Made by a program: the position numbers and the translations under genes. This document shows, one piece after another, positions 14,713-23,684 of a stretch of DNA of 64,000 bases (position 1 is its first letter; each line of letters starts with the position of its first letter). Where the stretch lies: NCBI RefSeq assembly GCF_025758695.1, contig NZ_JANJQP010000002.1, forward strand, positions 514,836 to 578,835. The letters are read 5' to 3'. The stretch is from Oenococcus kitaharae. GTDB lineage: Bacteria; Bacillota; Bacilli; Lactobacillales; Lactobacillaceae. The notes beneath the pieces were generated by a model. The model had not been told where the DNA came from. It made no database searches and worked only from the letters and a program-made list of their open reading frames with translations.

Positions 14713-17463
14713 ATGGACGATGAGCAATTAGCCCGGACTGAATTAGACGAGCTTTACCGCAAATTTTCTTCAAGCAGCCAAGGGTTGTCGACTGCACAGG
14801 CAGCTTCGCAGTTAAAGTTATCCGGTCCGAATATTATCAGCAAAGCTCGCGGCGAGTCTCAATTGAAGGCTTTTTTTAAATCATTTTCAAGCATGATGGC
14901 TGTTTTGCTTTGGGTGTCTGGTGTGATTGCAATCTTTGCCGGCATGAGCGAACTGGGCGTCGCGATCTGGACTGTCAATGTGATTAACGGCCTCTTCTCT
15001 TTTTGGCAGGAGTTTGCTGCAAAAAAAGCGACCGATTCTTTGATGAAACTGCTGCCAACGTATGCACATGTTTATCGGGATGGCAAACTGCAGCAGATTG
15101 ATGCCACACAACTGGTTCCTGGCGATATTTTTTCGGTTCAGGCCGGCAATTCTGTTTCTGCTGATGCACGGATCATTGAATCAGACGAACTGGAGGTTGA
15201 TGAATCAGCCTTAACTGGCGAATCCCTGCTTGTCAGCAAATCTTCTGCCTTTGCAAAGGGAGCCGGTAAATTTGCATATAGTAATCTGGTTTATGCTGGT
15301 ACGACTGTTGCCAGCGGCAGCGGGCTGGCAATTGCTTTAGCGACCGGTATGAAGACGGAGTTTGGCCAGATTGCCCGTTTGACCCAATCCACTAAACAAG
15401 TCGATTCACCGCTTCATTTGGAACTCAATCGCCTGACTCGACAATTATCAATTATTGCGGTCTCAATTGGGACCCTGTTTTTTCTTGCCGCTGTTTTCTT
15501 TGTGAAAAATCCAATCGCCAAATCCTTCATTTTTGCTCTAGGCATGATCGTCGCATTTATTCCGGAAGGGCTTTTGCCGACTGTGACCCTGTCTTTAGCA
15601 CAAGCCGTCCAACGTATGGCACGCAAAAATGCGTTGGTTAAAAATCTCAATTCTGTCGAGACTTTAGGCGAAACGACTGTGATTGCCACCGATAAGACGG
15701 GTACGCTGACGCAGAACCAAATGACGATTAACCATGTTTGGACTAAAGAATCCGAGTATGAGGTGACTGGGGAAGGCTATGTGAAAAATGGCCAGATTCG
15801 CGAAAAAAACAAACCAATTCATTTAGACAGGCATCCGACCCTAAAACAATTGATCACGATTGCCAGCCTCGATAACGACACTGAGGTACAGCCGGCCAAA
15901 TCCTTAAAGGACCGCCCGAAAATCATTGGCACACCAACTGAGGCGTCTCTGGTTATCCTGGCGCAAAAATCAGGTATCGATTTAGCCACTTTGAAACAAA
16001 CTTTACCGCGAATTCATGAACTGACCTTTGATTCCAGACGCCAGCGTATGTCAACCATTCATCAAGCCGGCGACGGCAAACGCCTTATTCTGACTAAAGG
16101 TGCTTTGGATTTTGTTTTGTCAGTGACAGACCGTATTTTGGATCACGGTGTTGAGCGTGCTATCACTGATGATGACAAGACCGAAATTCTCGCAGCAAAC
16201 CGGCGTTATGCTGGTGATGGCCTGCGTTCTTTAGCTTTTGCCTATCGCAGCTTTCAAGATGATAGCGACCCTAAGACTTATCATGTCAGCAATTGCGAGC
16301 AGCATCTGATCTTTGTTGGCCTGGCCGCTATGTCCGACCCGCCGCGACCGGAAATATATGAAGCTATCCGCAAGGCACATGCAGCCGGTATCAAAATCAT
16401 CATGGTGACTGGTGATTCTGAATTAACCGCCAAATCGATCGCAACAAGGATCGGCCTTGTCTCTGAATCAGCTCGTGTTGTGACAGGTGCAGAACTTTCC
16501 AAAATGACGACTGATCAGCTCACGGATGCGTTGGCAGGTGAGATTATTTTTGCTCGTGTAGCACCTGAACAAAAATATCAAATTGTCACAGCCTTGCAAT
16601 CCATGGGGCATATTGTGGCGTCCACTGGTGATGGCGTCAACGATGCGCCAGCCCTAAAGAAGGCCAATATTGGTGTGGCAATGGGTGTAACAGGCACCGA
16701 TGTGGCCAAGGATGCCGCCGATATGATTCTGACAGACGATAATTTTGCGTCCATCGTGGCTGCCATTGAAGAAGGACGAGTTGTTTACGCAGATATCCAA
16801 AAGTTTTTGTTGTATATTTTAAATTCCAATTTGCCGGAAGCTGTTCCATCCGTGCTGTTTTTGCTCTCGGGAGGGACGATTCCGCTCTCTTTGACTGTTA
16901 TGCAGATTTTAACGGTTGACTTAGGAACTGATATGCTGCCAGCCTTGGGACTGGGTGCTGAAAAAATAGAAGCCGGCGTGATGGATCAGCCTCCACGGGA
17001 TCGGCATGCTCATTTGCTGACGAAAAATCTTTTGCTAAAGGCATTTGCCTGGTATGGACTTTGGGGCTCAATCATCTCAACGGCTGCTTACTTCTTCGCC
17101 AACTGGACTTTTGGCTGGCCTGGCCAAGCTTTGGTATCGTCGGGAGGCGATTATCGAAAAGCCACCACAATGACGCTAGCTGGGATCGTTTTCTTCCAAA
17201 TTGCTGCAGCATTGAATGCCAGAACACAGCGAACGTCAGTCTTTAAAATCGGCGTTTTCTCAAATTATCACATTGATTTTGGGATTTTATTTGAAATCCT
17301 GCTGCTGTTGTTGCTGATGTATGTGCCTTTCTTACAGAACCTGTTTCAGACCGGTCCGCTAAACAGCAATGAATGGCTGCTGTTAGTATGTATCCCGGTT
17401 CCAATGGTTCTGTTAGAAGAAGCTCGCAAGGCTTTGGTGAGAAAGTACCGGCACCCAAGCTGA
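14713..17463 (+). CDS. P-type cation-transporting ATPase, type II (Na,K-ATPase-like)
   Basis: ATP-driven membrane cation pump, 916 residues. Order of parts: cytoplasmic N terminus, two helices (about 55-105), actuator domain with VDESALTGES, helices 3-4 containing FIPEGLLPTVTLSLAQAV, phosphorylation site DKTGTLTQ (Asp about 327), nucleotide domain (FDSRRQRMS, TKGALD), hinge TGDGVNDAPALKKA, then six more helices. Helix 4 PEGLLPTVT and helix 6 VDLGTDMLPALGLGAE resemble Na,K-ATPase (PEGLLATVT and DLGTDMVPAISLAYE) more than PMR1/SERCA calcium pumps. The ion is not proven. It sits alone between tadA and pepX with its own dyad-bearing leader and terminator. Confidence 0.92.
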   Translation: MDDEQLARTELDELYRKFSSSSQGLSTAQAASQLKLSGPNIISKARGESQLKAFFKSFSSMMAVLLWVSGVIAIFAGMSELGVAIWTVNVINGLFSFWQEFAAKKATDSLMKLLPTYAHVYRDGKLQQIDATQLVPGDIFSVQAGNSVSADARIIESDELEVDESALTGESLLVSKSSAFAKGAGKFAYSNLVYAGTTVASGSGLAIALATGMKTEFGQIARLTQSTKQVDSPLHLELNRLTRQLSIIAVSIGTLFFLAAVFFVKNPIAKSFIFALGMIVAFIPEGLLPTVTLSLAQAVQRMARKNALVKNLNSVETLGETTVIATDKTGTLTQNQMTINHVWTKESEYEVTGEGYVKNGQIREKNKPIHLDRHPTLKQLITIASLDNDTEVQPAKSLKDRPKIIGTPTEASLVILAQKSGIDLATLKQTLPRIHELTFDSRRQRMSTIHQAGDGKRLILTKGALDFVLSVTDRILDHGVERAITDDDKTEILAANRRYAGDGLRSLAFAYRSFQDDSDPKTYHVSNCEQHLIFVGLAAMSDPPRPEIYEAIRKAHAAGIKIIMVTGDSELTAKSIATRIGLVSESARVVTGAELSKMTTDQLTDALAGEIIFARVAPEQKYQIVTALQSMGHIVASTGDGVNDAPALKKANIGVAMGVTGTDVAKDAADMILTDDNFASIVAAIEEGRVVYADIQKFLLYILNSNLPEAVPSVLFLLSGGTIPLSLTVMQILTVDLGTDMLPALGLGAEKIEAGVMDQPPRDRHAHLLTKNLLLKAFAWYGLWGSIISTAAYFFANWTFGWPGQALVSSGGDYRKATTMTLAGIVFFQIAAALNARTQRTSVFKIGVFSNYHIDFGILFEILLLLLLMYVPFLQNLFQTGPLNSNEWLLLVCIPVPMVLLEEARKALVRKYRHPS

Positions 17464-17477
17464 TTGAGATAATATTG

Positions 17478-17498
17478 ACCGCCTCATGCGGTTTTTTT
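17478..17498 (+). terminator. Terminator after the P-type ATPase
   Basis: ACCGC-CTCAT-GCGGT stem-loop followed by seven T residues. Confidence 0.85.
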
Positions 17499-17541
17499 AC
17501 TATACTTAGAGATAAATTATCTACGATGAAGGGGTTTTATT

Positions 17542-19932
17542 TTGACTGAGCAATTCCGATATAACGCATTTAGCGATTATTCATCTTTTAATCCGGCCGA
17601 GGAGCTTAAAAAGATTCATATGATTGACGACCAATTTGTCAAACAGTCGTTTTCGGTCAATCTGAAGCATTTTTTTGACCATCTGTTTCCTAATTGCCAG
17701 TCAAAACAGAGCTTGATAGAAGCTCAGGCCAATATCTTGATTGTCGATACTGTGCCGTTGGACCAATTATGGCAAAATACGCTGACCGAACTCCCTGCTG
17801 AACAATTCTATGCGGCTATTTGCCAAATACTGGATTTTAATGCCGGGCTTGATTTTGAATTGACAGCCAGCAGAGACTTTTTAACAAAGAGCGGTCAGAA
17901 AATTCTGTCTGATGAGACAGTCGATACAGCTAATTTGGTGCAGTTTATGTTCAATGCTTTGAATTTGCGTTCAGCAAACGGTTTAAGCCTGATTGACAAC
18001 CTGGTCAATGACGGTTATTTGCGAAAAGCTTGGCCGCAGGATCTGCCTTTGCCTTTGTTTTTCGCCGGTAAAACACTGGCCGTTGTCCCAAAATCTGATT
18101 TGATTAGTGAAGCTGTTTATGTTGATTCCCAATTAGATGGCGATCATGACGGCAAAAATGATTTAATTCAGTTGGTTTTGACGCGGCCCAAACAGTCCGG
18201 TCCCGATTTAAAGGTACCGATTATTTTAACGGCCAGTCCCTATTATTACGGCACGAACGATATGGCCGAGGATGTTCATAACCCGGATGGTGACTTAGCA
18301 GTTAAAGACAATTTTGATTTTGCTGATCAACCAATTGCTGACGACCAAGTGCTTTTACCAGCCTTGACCGCTGATCAACAAAGCCAGTCAGCTGCTTTTC
18401 AACAGACTTTGAAAAGTGGCGCTGCCTCTTTTCCATTGAATGATTATTTTTTGGCCCGCGGTTATGCGGTGGCTTATTATGCCGGCCCTGGCACACGCGG
18501 GTCAGACGGCCTGCGTTCTTCCGGCGGGCCCGATGAGACGATTGCTTGTTGTGCAGCCATCGAGTATTTAAGTGGACACCGTCTAGCTTTTACAGATAAA
18601 ACAGCTAGCCATAGTCTCCATGCCGACTGGTCTAATGGTTCGGTAGCCATGACTGGCCGCAGCTATCTTGGAACTTTGGCAACAGCTTGTGCGACACGCA
18701 ATCCAGCTGGGCTGAAGACCATTATCTCCGAATCGGCTATCTCTTCTTGGTATGACTACTACCGTGAGAACGGTCTGGTGGTCGCACCTGGCGGTTTTCA
18801 GGGCGAAGACGCTGATGTTTTAGCATTAGACACATTTTCGCGCTGGTTTGATGCTGCTGAAATGGCAAAAAGCAAGCAGATTTTTCAGGACAGTTTAGCA
18901 GAAATGAAGGTTGAAGAAGACCGTACAACGGGTAATTACACAGCTTTTTGGGACAAGCGCAATTATCTAAAAGACGCAGGCAACATTAAAATTGATTGTT
19001 TATATACTCATGGATTGAACGATTGGAATGTTAAACCGATCAATGTTTTCAATATCCTAAAAAGTCTGAAGGGAACAGGGAACGCAGCAGCCAAAGTGAT
19101 TCTTCACCAGGGCCGGCATATCAGCCCGCATGATATTCGTTCTTTGGATTACCTAGATATCTGTAATCTATGGCTCAGCCATGAGCTTTATGGCCAAGAT
19201 AATCAGGTTGAAAAAAGCTTGCCGGATGTCATGGTAGAAGATAATCTGGATCCGGAAATTTGGCACAGCCAGCAGGATTGGGCTAAAAGTGAACGCCATC
19301 AATCTACTGTTTTGGCTGCATTGTCGAGTGCCAAGACAGCTGGCTATGATGATGATCTGGGCCAGATTTATCGGGAAAACTATCACGATTACACAAGCTA
19401 CGAAAAAGATTTCTATGCAGGTGATGCGCGTTTTGCCAAATCTACTGCTGTTTTTGATCTGCCATCATTTGGCGAGGCAACGATTAATGGCCGCGTGCAG
19501 GTTGATTTGCGCATTCAGACAGATCGGACCGTTGGCCTGGTCACAGCAGCTTTAGTCGAATTAGATGCTAAAGAACATGCTAGCCAAACAACTAAGGCAA
19601 TCTTAAACCGTGGTTTTCAATTGAGTCTTGGCGACAGGCAAGTCCCTTTGCGTGATTTCTTCAAGCAATCAGTGAAGGCTCACTTGATCGCAAACGGTCA
19701 TCTGAATCTGCAGAATCTGAAAGGGCCTGGGAAAATCAACCAACTAAAGCCCGATCGATATGTCCAGGCCGTTTTCTATTTGCAGCCGACTGTTTATCGT
19801 CTGACTGACCAGACCAAGCTGCGTTTATATATTTTTGGCAGTGATATGCAATACACGCTTCACCCCAAGACTGTTCAGCACTATCAGCTTAATTTGGAAA
19901 AAAGTCATGTGATTCTGCCCTTGAATTCATAG
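17542..19932 (+). CDS. pepX: Xaa-Pro dipeptidyl-peptidase
   Basis: Cytoplasmic serine peptidase (family S15) releasing X-Pro dipeptides, important for casein and proline-rich peptide use in lactic acid bacteria. 796 residues. An N-terminal helical domain (to about 190) is followed by the alpha/beta-hydrolase core. The expected catalytic triad is visible: Ser374 in TGRSYLG, Asp494 in HGLNDWNVKP and His526 in HQGRHISPH; YYGPGTRGSDG-like residues appear as YYAGPGTRGSDG. A C-terminal jelly-roll domain completes it. TTG 17542 is used, with AAGGGG 9-10 bases before it. Confidence 0.95.
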   Translation: MTEQFRYNAFSDYSSFNPAEELKKIHMIDDQFVKQSFSVNLKHFFDHLFPNCQSKQSLIEAQANILIVDTVPLDQLWQNTLTELPAEQFYAAICQILDFNAGLDFELTASRDFLTKSGQKILSDETVDTANLVQFMFNALNLRSANGLSLIDNLVNDGYLRKAWPQDLPLPLFFAGKTLAVVPKSDLISEAVYVDSQLDGDHDGKNDLIQLVLTRPKQSGPDLKVPIILTASPYYYGTNDMAEDVHNPDGDLAVKDNFDFADQPIADDQVLLPALTADQQSQSAAFQQTLKSGAASFPLNDYFLARGYAVAYYAGPGTRGSDGLRSSGGPDETIACCAAIEYLSGHRLAFTDKTASHSLHADWSNGSVAMTGRSYLGTLATACATRNPAGLKTIISESAISSWYDYYRENGLVVAPGGFQGEDADVLALDTFSRWFDAAEMAKSKQIFQDSLAEMKVEEDRTTGNYTAFWDKRNYLKDAGNIKIDCLYTHGLNDWNVKPINVFNILKSLKGTGNAAAKVILHQGRHISPHDIRSLDYLDICNLWLSHELYGQDNQVEKSLPDVMVEDNLDPEIWHSQQDWAKSERHQSTVLAALSSAKTAGYDDDLGQIYRENYHDYTSYEKDFYAGDARFAKSTAVFDLPSFGEATINGRVQVDLRIQTDRTVGLVTAALVELDAKEHASQTTKAILNRGFQLSLGDRQVPLRDFFKQSVKAHLIANGHLNLQNLKGPGKINQLKPDRYVQAVFYLQPTVYRLTDQTKLRLYIFGSDMQYTLHPKTVQHYQLNLEKSHVILPLNS

Positions 19933-19955
19933 TTCCAGTCAAAATCCGGTATAAT
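19926..19955 (+). promoter_or_regulatory. Promoter of the SRP RNA gene
   Basis: TTCATA (19926-19931), 18-base spacer, TATAAT (19950-19955). The -35 box overlaps the end of pepX. Confidence 0.65.
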
Positions 19956-19961
19956 GGAATA

Positions 19962-20036
19962 GCGGGCAAACGCCGCTAGTGAATCAGGTCAGGACAGGAA
20001 TGTAGCAGCCTTAAACTAGTCAGGCGCTGTGCTCGT
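19962..20036 (+). ncRNA. ffs: Signal recognition particle RNA, small bacterial type
   Basis: Contains the invariant SRP domain IV core: GGTCAGGACAGGAATGTAGC followed by AGCCTTAAACTAGT, the Ffh-binding internal loops and apical loop. The outer helix is closed by CGGGC/GCTCG and CGCC/GGCG, and the T run at 20035-20040 ends transcription. This is the short form lacking the Alu domain. Position just before dnaX is conserved in Firmicutes. Ends are approximate. Confidence 0.9.
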
Positions 20037-20050
20037 TTTTATTTCTGCAA

Positions 20051-20059
20051 TGTTAGAAT
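20051..20059 (+). promoter_or_regulatory. Extended -10 promoter of dnaX, apparently leaderless
   Basis: TG-T-TAGAAT (20051-20059) ends 7 bases before ATG 20067 and immediately follows the SRP RNA terminator. No Shine-Dalgarno is present. Confidence 0.5.
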
Positions 20060-20066
20060 TTTATTA

Positions 20067-21890
20067 ATGTATAAAGCACTTTATCGACAATACCGGCCGC
20101 GCACTTTTAGTGATTTGGTCGGCCAAAAAGTAATCGCACAGACGCTGGAAAATGCGCTGAAAGAGAATAAAGTCGGGCATGCTTATCTGTTTGCCGGTCC
20201 TCGCGGCACTGGCAAGACTTCGGTGGCCAAGATTTTTGCGCGCGAAATTGAAGGAATTCCTTCTGATAGCGACCAGGATACTTTTACAGATATTATCGAA
20301 ATCGACGCGGCTTCCAATAATGGTGTTGACGAGATCCGCAATCTTCGCGATGCTGCCAATTACGCACCGATTGAATATCCTTTTAAGATTTATATCATTG
20401 ATGAAGTACATATGCTGTCGACCGGCGCTTTTAATGCACTCTTGAAGACAATCGAGGAGCCGCCGGCGCAAGTTAAATTTATTTTGGCAACAACCGAGCC
20501 TCAGAAAATACCAGCAACGATTCTCAGCCGTGTACAGCGTTTTGATTTTCGGCGTATCAGTGTTGAAGATATCGTTGCCCGTTTGCAGTACGTCTTGGAT
20601 GATCAAAAAATTGCCTACGATCCTGAGGCCTTGACTGTAATTGCAAACGCTTCTGACGGCGGGCTGCGGGATGCTTTGTCAATTCTTGATCAGGCTGTTG
20701 CTGTTTCGACGACCGGCCGAATCGAATTGTCAGATGCTTTTGAAATTACAGGGAGCAGCCGAATCGATGATCAGCTGGGTTTCCTTGGCCACCTGCTCAA
20801 TAAACAGACTGACCAGGCTTTTGAAGACCTGCACCGTTTGCTGCTTGACGGCAAAGACCCTGTTCGTTTTGCTGAAGATCTGCTGGTTCTATTAAAAAAT
20901 CTCATGCTGGTCAAAATTGCGCCTGAGTTGGTCAAGGAAACCGATAGCCAGAAGATTCAGGCATTTTCGGCCGGTTATCATAATGCTGTTTTCCAACAAG
21001 TCATTGATTTGGTTGCTGACAGCTTAGCAAAAATGAAACAAACGACTCGACCAGAGCTCTACTTAGAGATTTTGGCTGTCAAAATTGTTTCACAGCAAAG
21101 CGAGTTGCAGCCTAAACAGGATGCCATCGCTGATCAGGTTCCAGTTGACTCGGCTGCTGATGCCGCTGAACCAAGTGAACAAGCAGCAGATAATACTCCA
21201 GTGGCCCAACAATTAGACAATGCTCATGGCAATTCAAGCAGCGAAGCTGACGAAGATAGTCAGCCCGCGCAGCCTGTAGATCAGCCGCGAACTGTCGAAC
21301 AACAGATTCCGACAAAAAAAGTACTAACAAGTTCAACGCCGGTTAGTACCGATAGTGCAGCGGCTTGGCACGTGATGGCCGAAGCTGTTAAAGAAGAGCT
21401 GCGTGCAGTTCAAGACGCTTGGCCTGATATTCAAGCCGATTTTGATCCGGCAGTCCTGATGTTGGCCGAAAATGCTGAACCGGTCGCGGCCAGCCGAACT
21501 GCCTTGATTTTTGCCTTTAACCATCCTGAATTGGCTGATGCGGCAGCTGAGACAGCTGATTTTGTTGGCAAACTAGCAGAAAGCCTATCAGATTTATTAG
21601 GAGTCGATTACCAGCTCGTTTTTATCAGCGATACCGCTTGGATGACTTTAAAAAAGAATTATATTGCCAAACTGCATGGTGCTGATATTGATCCGCCGAT
21701 GCCGGTACCTGAGTTAAAAAAAAACGAAGCAGATAGCCAAGCCGCTTTAAGCCAAAGCCCACAACTGCAACCGGATATTCCTGAAAAATCTAGTGAAGCT
21801 GTGCCTGAAGAAGCTGGTGACAATGCCGATGTGGTTGAAAAGGCAGAAAAGTTATTTGGAAATATTGTCAAAGTGAAGGGTGAGAAATAA
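20067..21890 (+). CDS. dnaX: DNA polymerase III clamp loader subunit gamma/tau, lacking the zinc ribbon
   Basis: ATPase that loads the sliding clamp and holds the replisome together. 607 residues: Walker A GPRGTGKT (44-51), Walker B IIDEVHML, sensor 1 ATTEPQKIPATILSRVQRF, then domains III-V with a long Gln/Ala/Asp-rich linker (about 355-430). In homologues a four-Cys zinc module lies between AKIFA and VIEIDAAS; here that part reads REIEGIPSDSDQDTFT, about 13 residues shorter and free of Cys. The whole protein contains no Cys. A run of nine A at 21716-21724 near the 3' end could cause slippage. recR follows directly; ybaB, usual between them, is missing. Confidence 0.95.
   Translation: MYKALYRQYRPRTFSDLVGQKVIAQTLENALKENKVGHAYLFAGPRGTGKTSVAKIFAREIEGIPSDSDQDTFTDIIEIDAASNNGVDEIRNLRDAANYAPIEYPFKIYIIDEVHMLSTGAFNALLKTIEEPPAQVKFILATTEPQKIPATILSRVQRFDFRRISVEDIVARLQYVLDDQKIAYDPEALTVIANASDGGLRDALSILDQAVAVSTTGRIELSDAFEITGSSRIDDQLGFLGHLLNKQTDQAFEDLHRLLLDGKDPVRFAEDLLVLLKNLMLVKIAPELVKETDSQKIQAFSAGYHNAVFQQVIDLVADSLAKMKQTTRPELYLEILAVKIVSQQSELQPKQDAIADQVPVDSAADAAEPSEQAADNTPVAQQLDNAHGNSSSEADEDSQPAQPVDQPRTVEQQIPTKKVLTSSTPVSTDSAAAWHVMAEAVKEELRAVQDAWPDIQADFDPAVLMLAENAEPVAASRTALIFAFNHPELADAAAETADFVGKLAESLSDLLGVDYQLVFISDTAWMTLKKNYIAKLHGADIDPPMPVPELKKNEADSQAALSQSPQLQPDIPEKSSEAVPEEAGDNADVVEKAEKLFGNIVKVKGEK
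21716..21724 (+). other. A9 homopolymer inside dnaX
   Basis: Nine consecutive A in codons Leu-Lys-Lys-Asn near residue 552. Slippage by one base either way meets a stop within about ten codons, giving a product about 50 residues shorter. Confidence 0.7.
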
Positions 21891-21893
21891 TTT

Positions 21894-22499
21894 ATGCAGT
21901 ATCCTGATGCGATTGCAAAATTGATTGAATCATATAGCAAGTTGCCGGGTATCGGCAGAAAGACAGCCACTCGGCTGGCTTTTTATACCTTAGGCATGTC
22001 AGAAGAAGATGTGAGCAATTTTTCAGAAAGTTTAAAAGCCAGCAAATCAGATCTGACTTTTTGTCAAGTATGCGGCTTTATCACGTCAAAAAGTGATAAT
22101 CCTTGTGTGATTTGCAGCGATCCTTCTCGCGATCAAAGTAAAATTTTTGTTGTTGAAGACAGCCAAGATGAGATGGCTATTGAAAGCACACACGATTATC
22201 ACGGTCTTTATCACGTACTGAACGGCGTTTTGTCGCCAATGGCAGGGCGCGGACCAGAGGACATTAATGTGAGCAGTTTGATCACCCGCCTGTCCGATCA
22301 CCCAGAGGTCAAAGAGGTGATTATCGGATTGAACGCATCCACAGAAGGAGAGGCGACGACTTTGTACCTGGGTCGTCTTATCAAGCCGGCTGGGATCAAA
22401 GTAACGCGTCTGGCGTTAGGATTATCAATGGGAACAAATGTTAACTACGCCGACCAGCTGACATTGACGCAAGCTGTTAATGGGAGGACAGAAATATGA
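21894..22499 (+). CDS. recR: Recombination mediator RecR
   Basis: Works with RecF and RecO to load RecA on gapped DNA. 201 residues: helix-hairpin-helix [13 protein letters not shown], intact C4 zinc finger ([18 protein letters not shown]), Toprim domain ([13 protein letters not shown] ... [14 protein letters not shown]) and C-terminal Walker-like end. It starts 4 bases after the dnaX stop and its stop overlaps the next gene (ATGA). Confidence 0.96.
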   Translation: MQYPDAIAKLIESYSKLPGIGRKTATRLAFYTLGMSEEDVSNFSESLKASKSDLTFCQVCGFITSKSDNPCVICSDPSRDQSKIFVVEDSQDEMAIESTHDYHGLYHVLNGVLSPMAGRGPEDINVSSLITRLSDHPEVKEVIIGLNASTEGEATTLYLGRLIKPAGIKVTRLALGLSMGTNVNYADQLTLTQAVNGRTEI

Positions 22500-22723
22500 T
22501 CTGGGGTAAAAAAATTTCTTATAGCGAATTTTTCCACGAAAATCTGATTGCTGCTGTCGGGCGTCTCCAAGATGCTTACGATGCTGCTCTTCAGACAGAA
22601 AGAAATTTGCAATCCGGGCATGTCAATCAGCGTATTATTCATGCTAAAACGATGCTGGCCAAAGACAAACAAGCCTATTTGATACGCCAGATTCGCCTAA
22701 AAGATATTGGAGTCCGTAAATGA
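22496..22723 (+). CDS. YaaL-family small protein (DUF2508)
   Basis: 75 residues, mostly helical and charged ([18 protein letters not shown] ... [18 protein letters not shown]). The size, the position between recR and tmk, and the central pattern match Bacillus yaaL. No function is known for the family. Both ends overlap neighbours by 4 bases. Confidence 0.75.
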   Translation: MIWGKKISYSEFFHENLIAAVGRLQDAYDAALQTERNLQSGHVNQRIIHAKTMLAKDKQAYLIRQIRLKDIGVRK

Positions 22724-23361
22724 GTCGTGGCTATTTTATTTCAATCGAGGGGCCTGATGGCGCTGGCAAGTCCAGCTTAATTGACCGCTTAACGCCCAAA
22801 CTGCATGCCTTGCTGGGCGACCGGTTTTTTCAAACGCGCGAACCGGGCGGTGTGCGTATCTCTGAGGCAATCAGAAAAATCATTTTAAATAATGATTACT
22901 CGGAAATGGATGCCCGTACCGAGGCTTTGCTGTTTGCCGCTGCCAGAGCTCAGCACGTGACTGAGAAGATTCGGCCTGCCTTAGCAGCTGGCAAAATTAT
23001 TCTTTCGGATCGTTTTCTCGATTCATCGATTGCTTATCAGGGCGGCGGCCGCAGCTTAGGGGTTCAAGAAGTTCGCCAAATCAACCTCTTCGCTACTGCC
23101 GGCTTGCAGCCGGACTTGACACTGCTGCTCGACTTGCCTAGCGAAGTCGGCCTCGCAAGAATTATGAAACACCGCAAAAATGATGTTGATCGTATGGACC
23201 AGGATCCCTTGGCTTTTCATCAAAAGGTCCGTCAGACTTATCTGCAGCTTGCGCAAGCTGATCCTGGGCGTATAAAAGTCATCGATGCTTGTGAAAGGGC
23301 TGAAAAAATTGCGGATAATGCTTTACAATTAATTCAAGAAAGTTTGAAAGGTAAAATATGA
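22720..23361 (+). CDS. tmk: Thymidylate kinase
   Basis: Phosphorylates dTMP to dTDP for DNA synthesis. 213 residues with the P-loop GPDGAGKSS, the DRx motif region TREPGGVRISEAIR, LSDRFLDSSIAYQGGGR and the lid region. Stop overlaps darA (ATGA-type). Part of the dnaX-rsmI cluster. Confidence 0.96.
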   Translation: MSRGYFISIEGPDGAGKSSLIDRLTPKLHALLGDRFFQTREPGGVRISEAIRKIILNNDYSEMDARTEALLFAAARAQHVTEKIRPALAAGKIILSDRFLDSSIAYQGGGRSLGVQEVRQINLFATAGLQPDLTLLLDLPSEVGLARIMKHRKNDVDRMDQDPLAFHQKVRQTYLQLAQADPGRIKVIDACERAEKIADNALQLIQESLKGKI

Positions 23362-23684
23362 AACTTATTACTGCAATTGTACAGGACAAAGACGCTTCTT
23401 CAGTTGCCAATGCCTTAGTGGAAAATAATATTCGAGCAACGCGTTTGGCCTCAGCCGGGGGATTTTTGCGGTCTGGCAACTCGACTTTTTTGATTGCTGT
23501 CAGTGACGAAGATGTCAATAAGACAATTGATGTGATCAAAGAACATTCTAAGACGCGAAAACAGTTTGTCACACCACCAGTTGGCTTGGATATGAGTTTG
23601 GACACAATTGGCGAGCCTATTGAGGTAGAGATTGGCGGTGCGACTATTATCGTACAAGCCGTCGAGGATTTTCAACACTTTTAA
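23358..23684 (+). CDS. darA: Cyclic di-AMP-binding PII-like protein (DarA/PstA)
   Basis: Small trimeric signal-transduction protein of the YaaQ family that binds c-di-AMP. 108 residues: MKLITAIVQDKDASSVANAL, ATRLASAGGFLRSGNST (nucleotide-binding loop, GGFLR..N.T) and the C-terminal strand. The partner pathway is not understood in the family. Located between tmk and holB as in Bacillus. Confidence 0.93.
   Translation: MKLITAIVQDKDASSVANALVENNIRATRLASAGGFLRSGNSTFLIAVSDEDVNKTIDVIKEHSKTRKQFVTPPVGLDMSLDTIGEPIEVEIGGATIIVQAVEDFQHF

Noticed and set aside
20064..20606. 180-codon minus-strand frame opposite dnaX
   Set aside because: Antisense shadow of a well-supported gene with no recognisable protein features.
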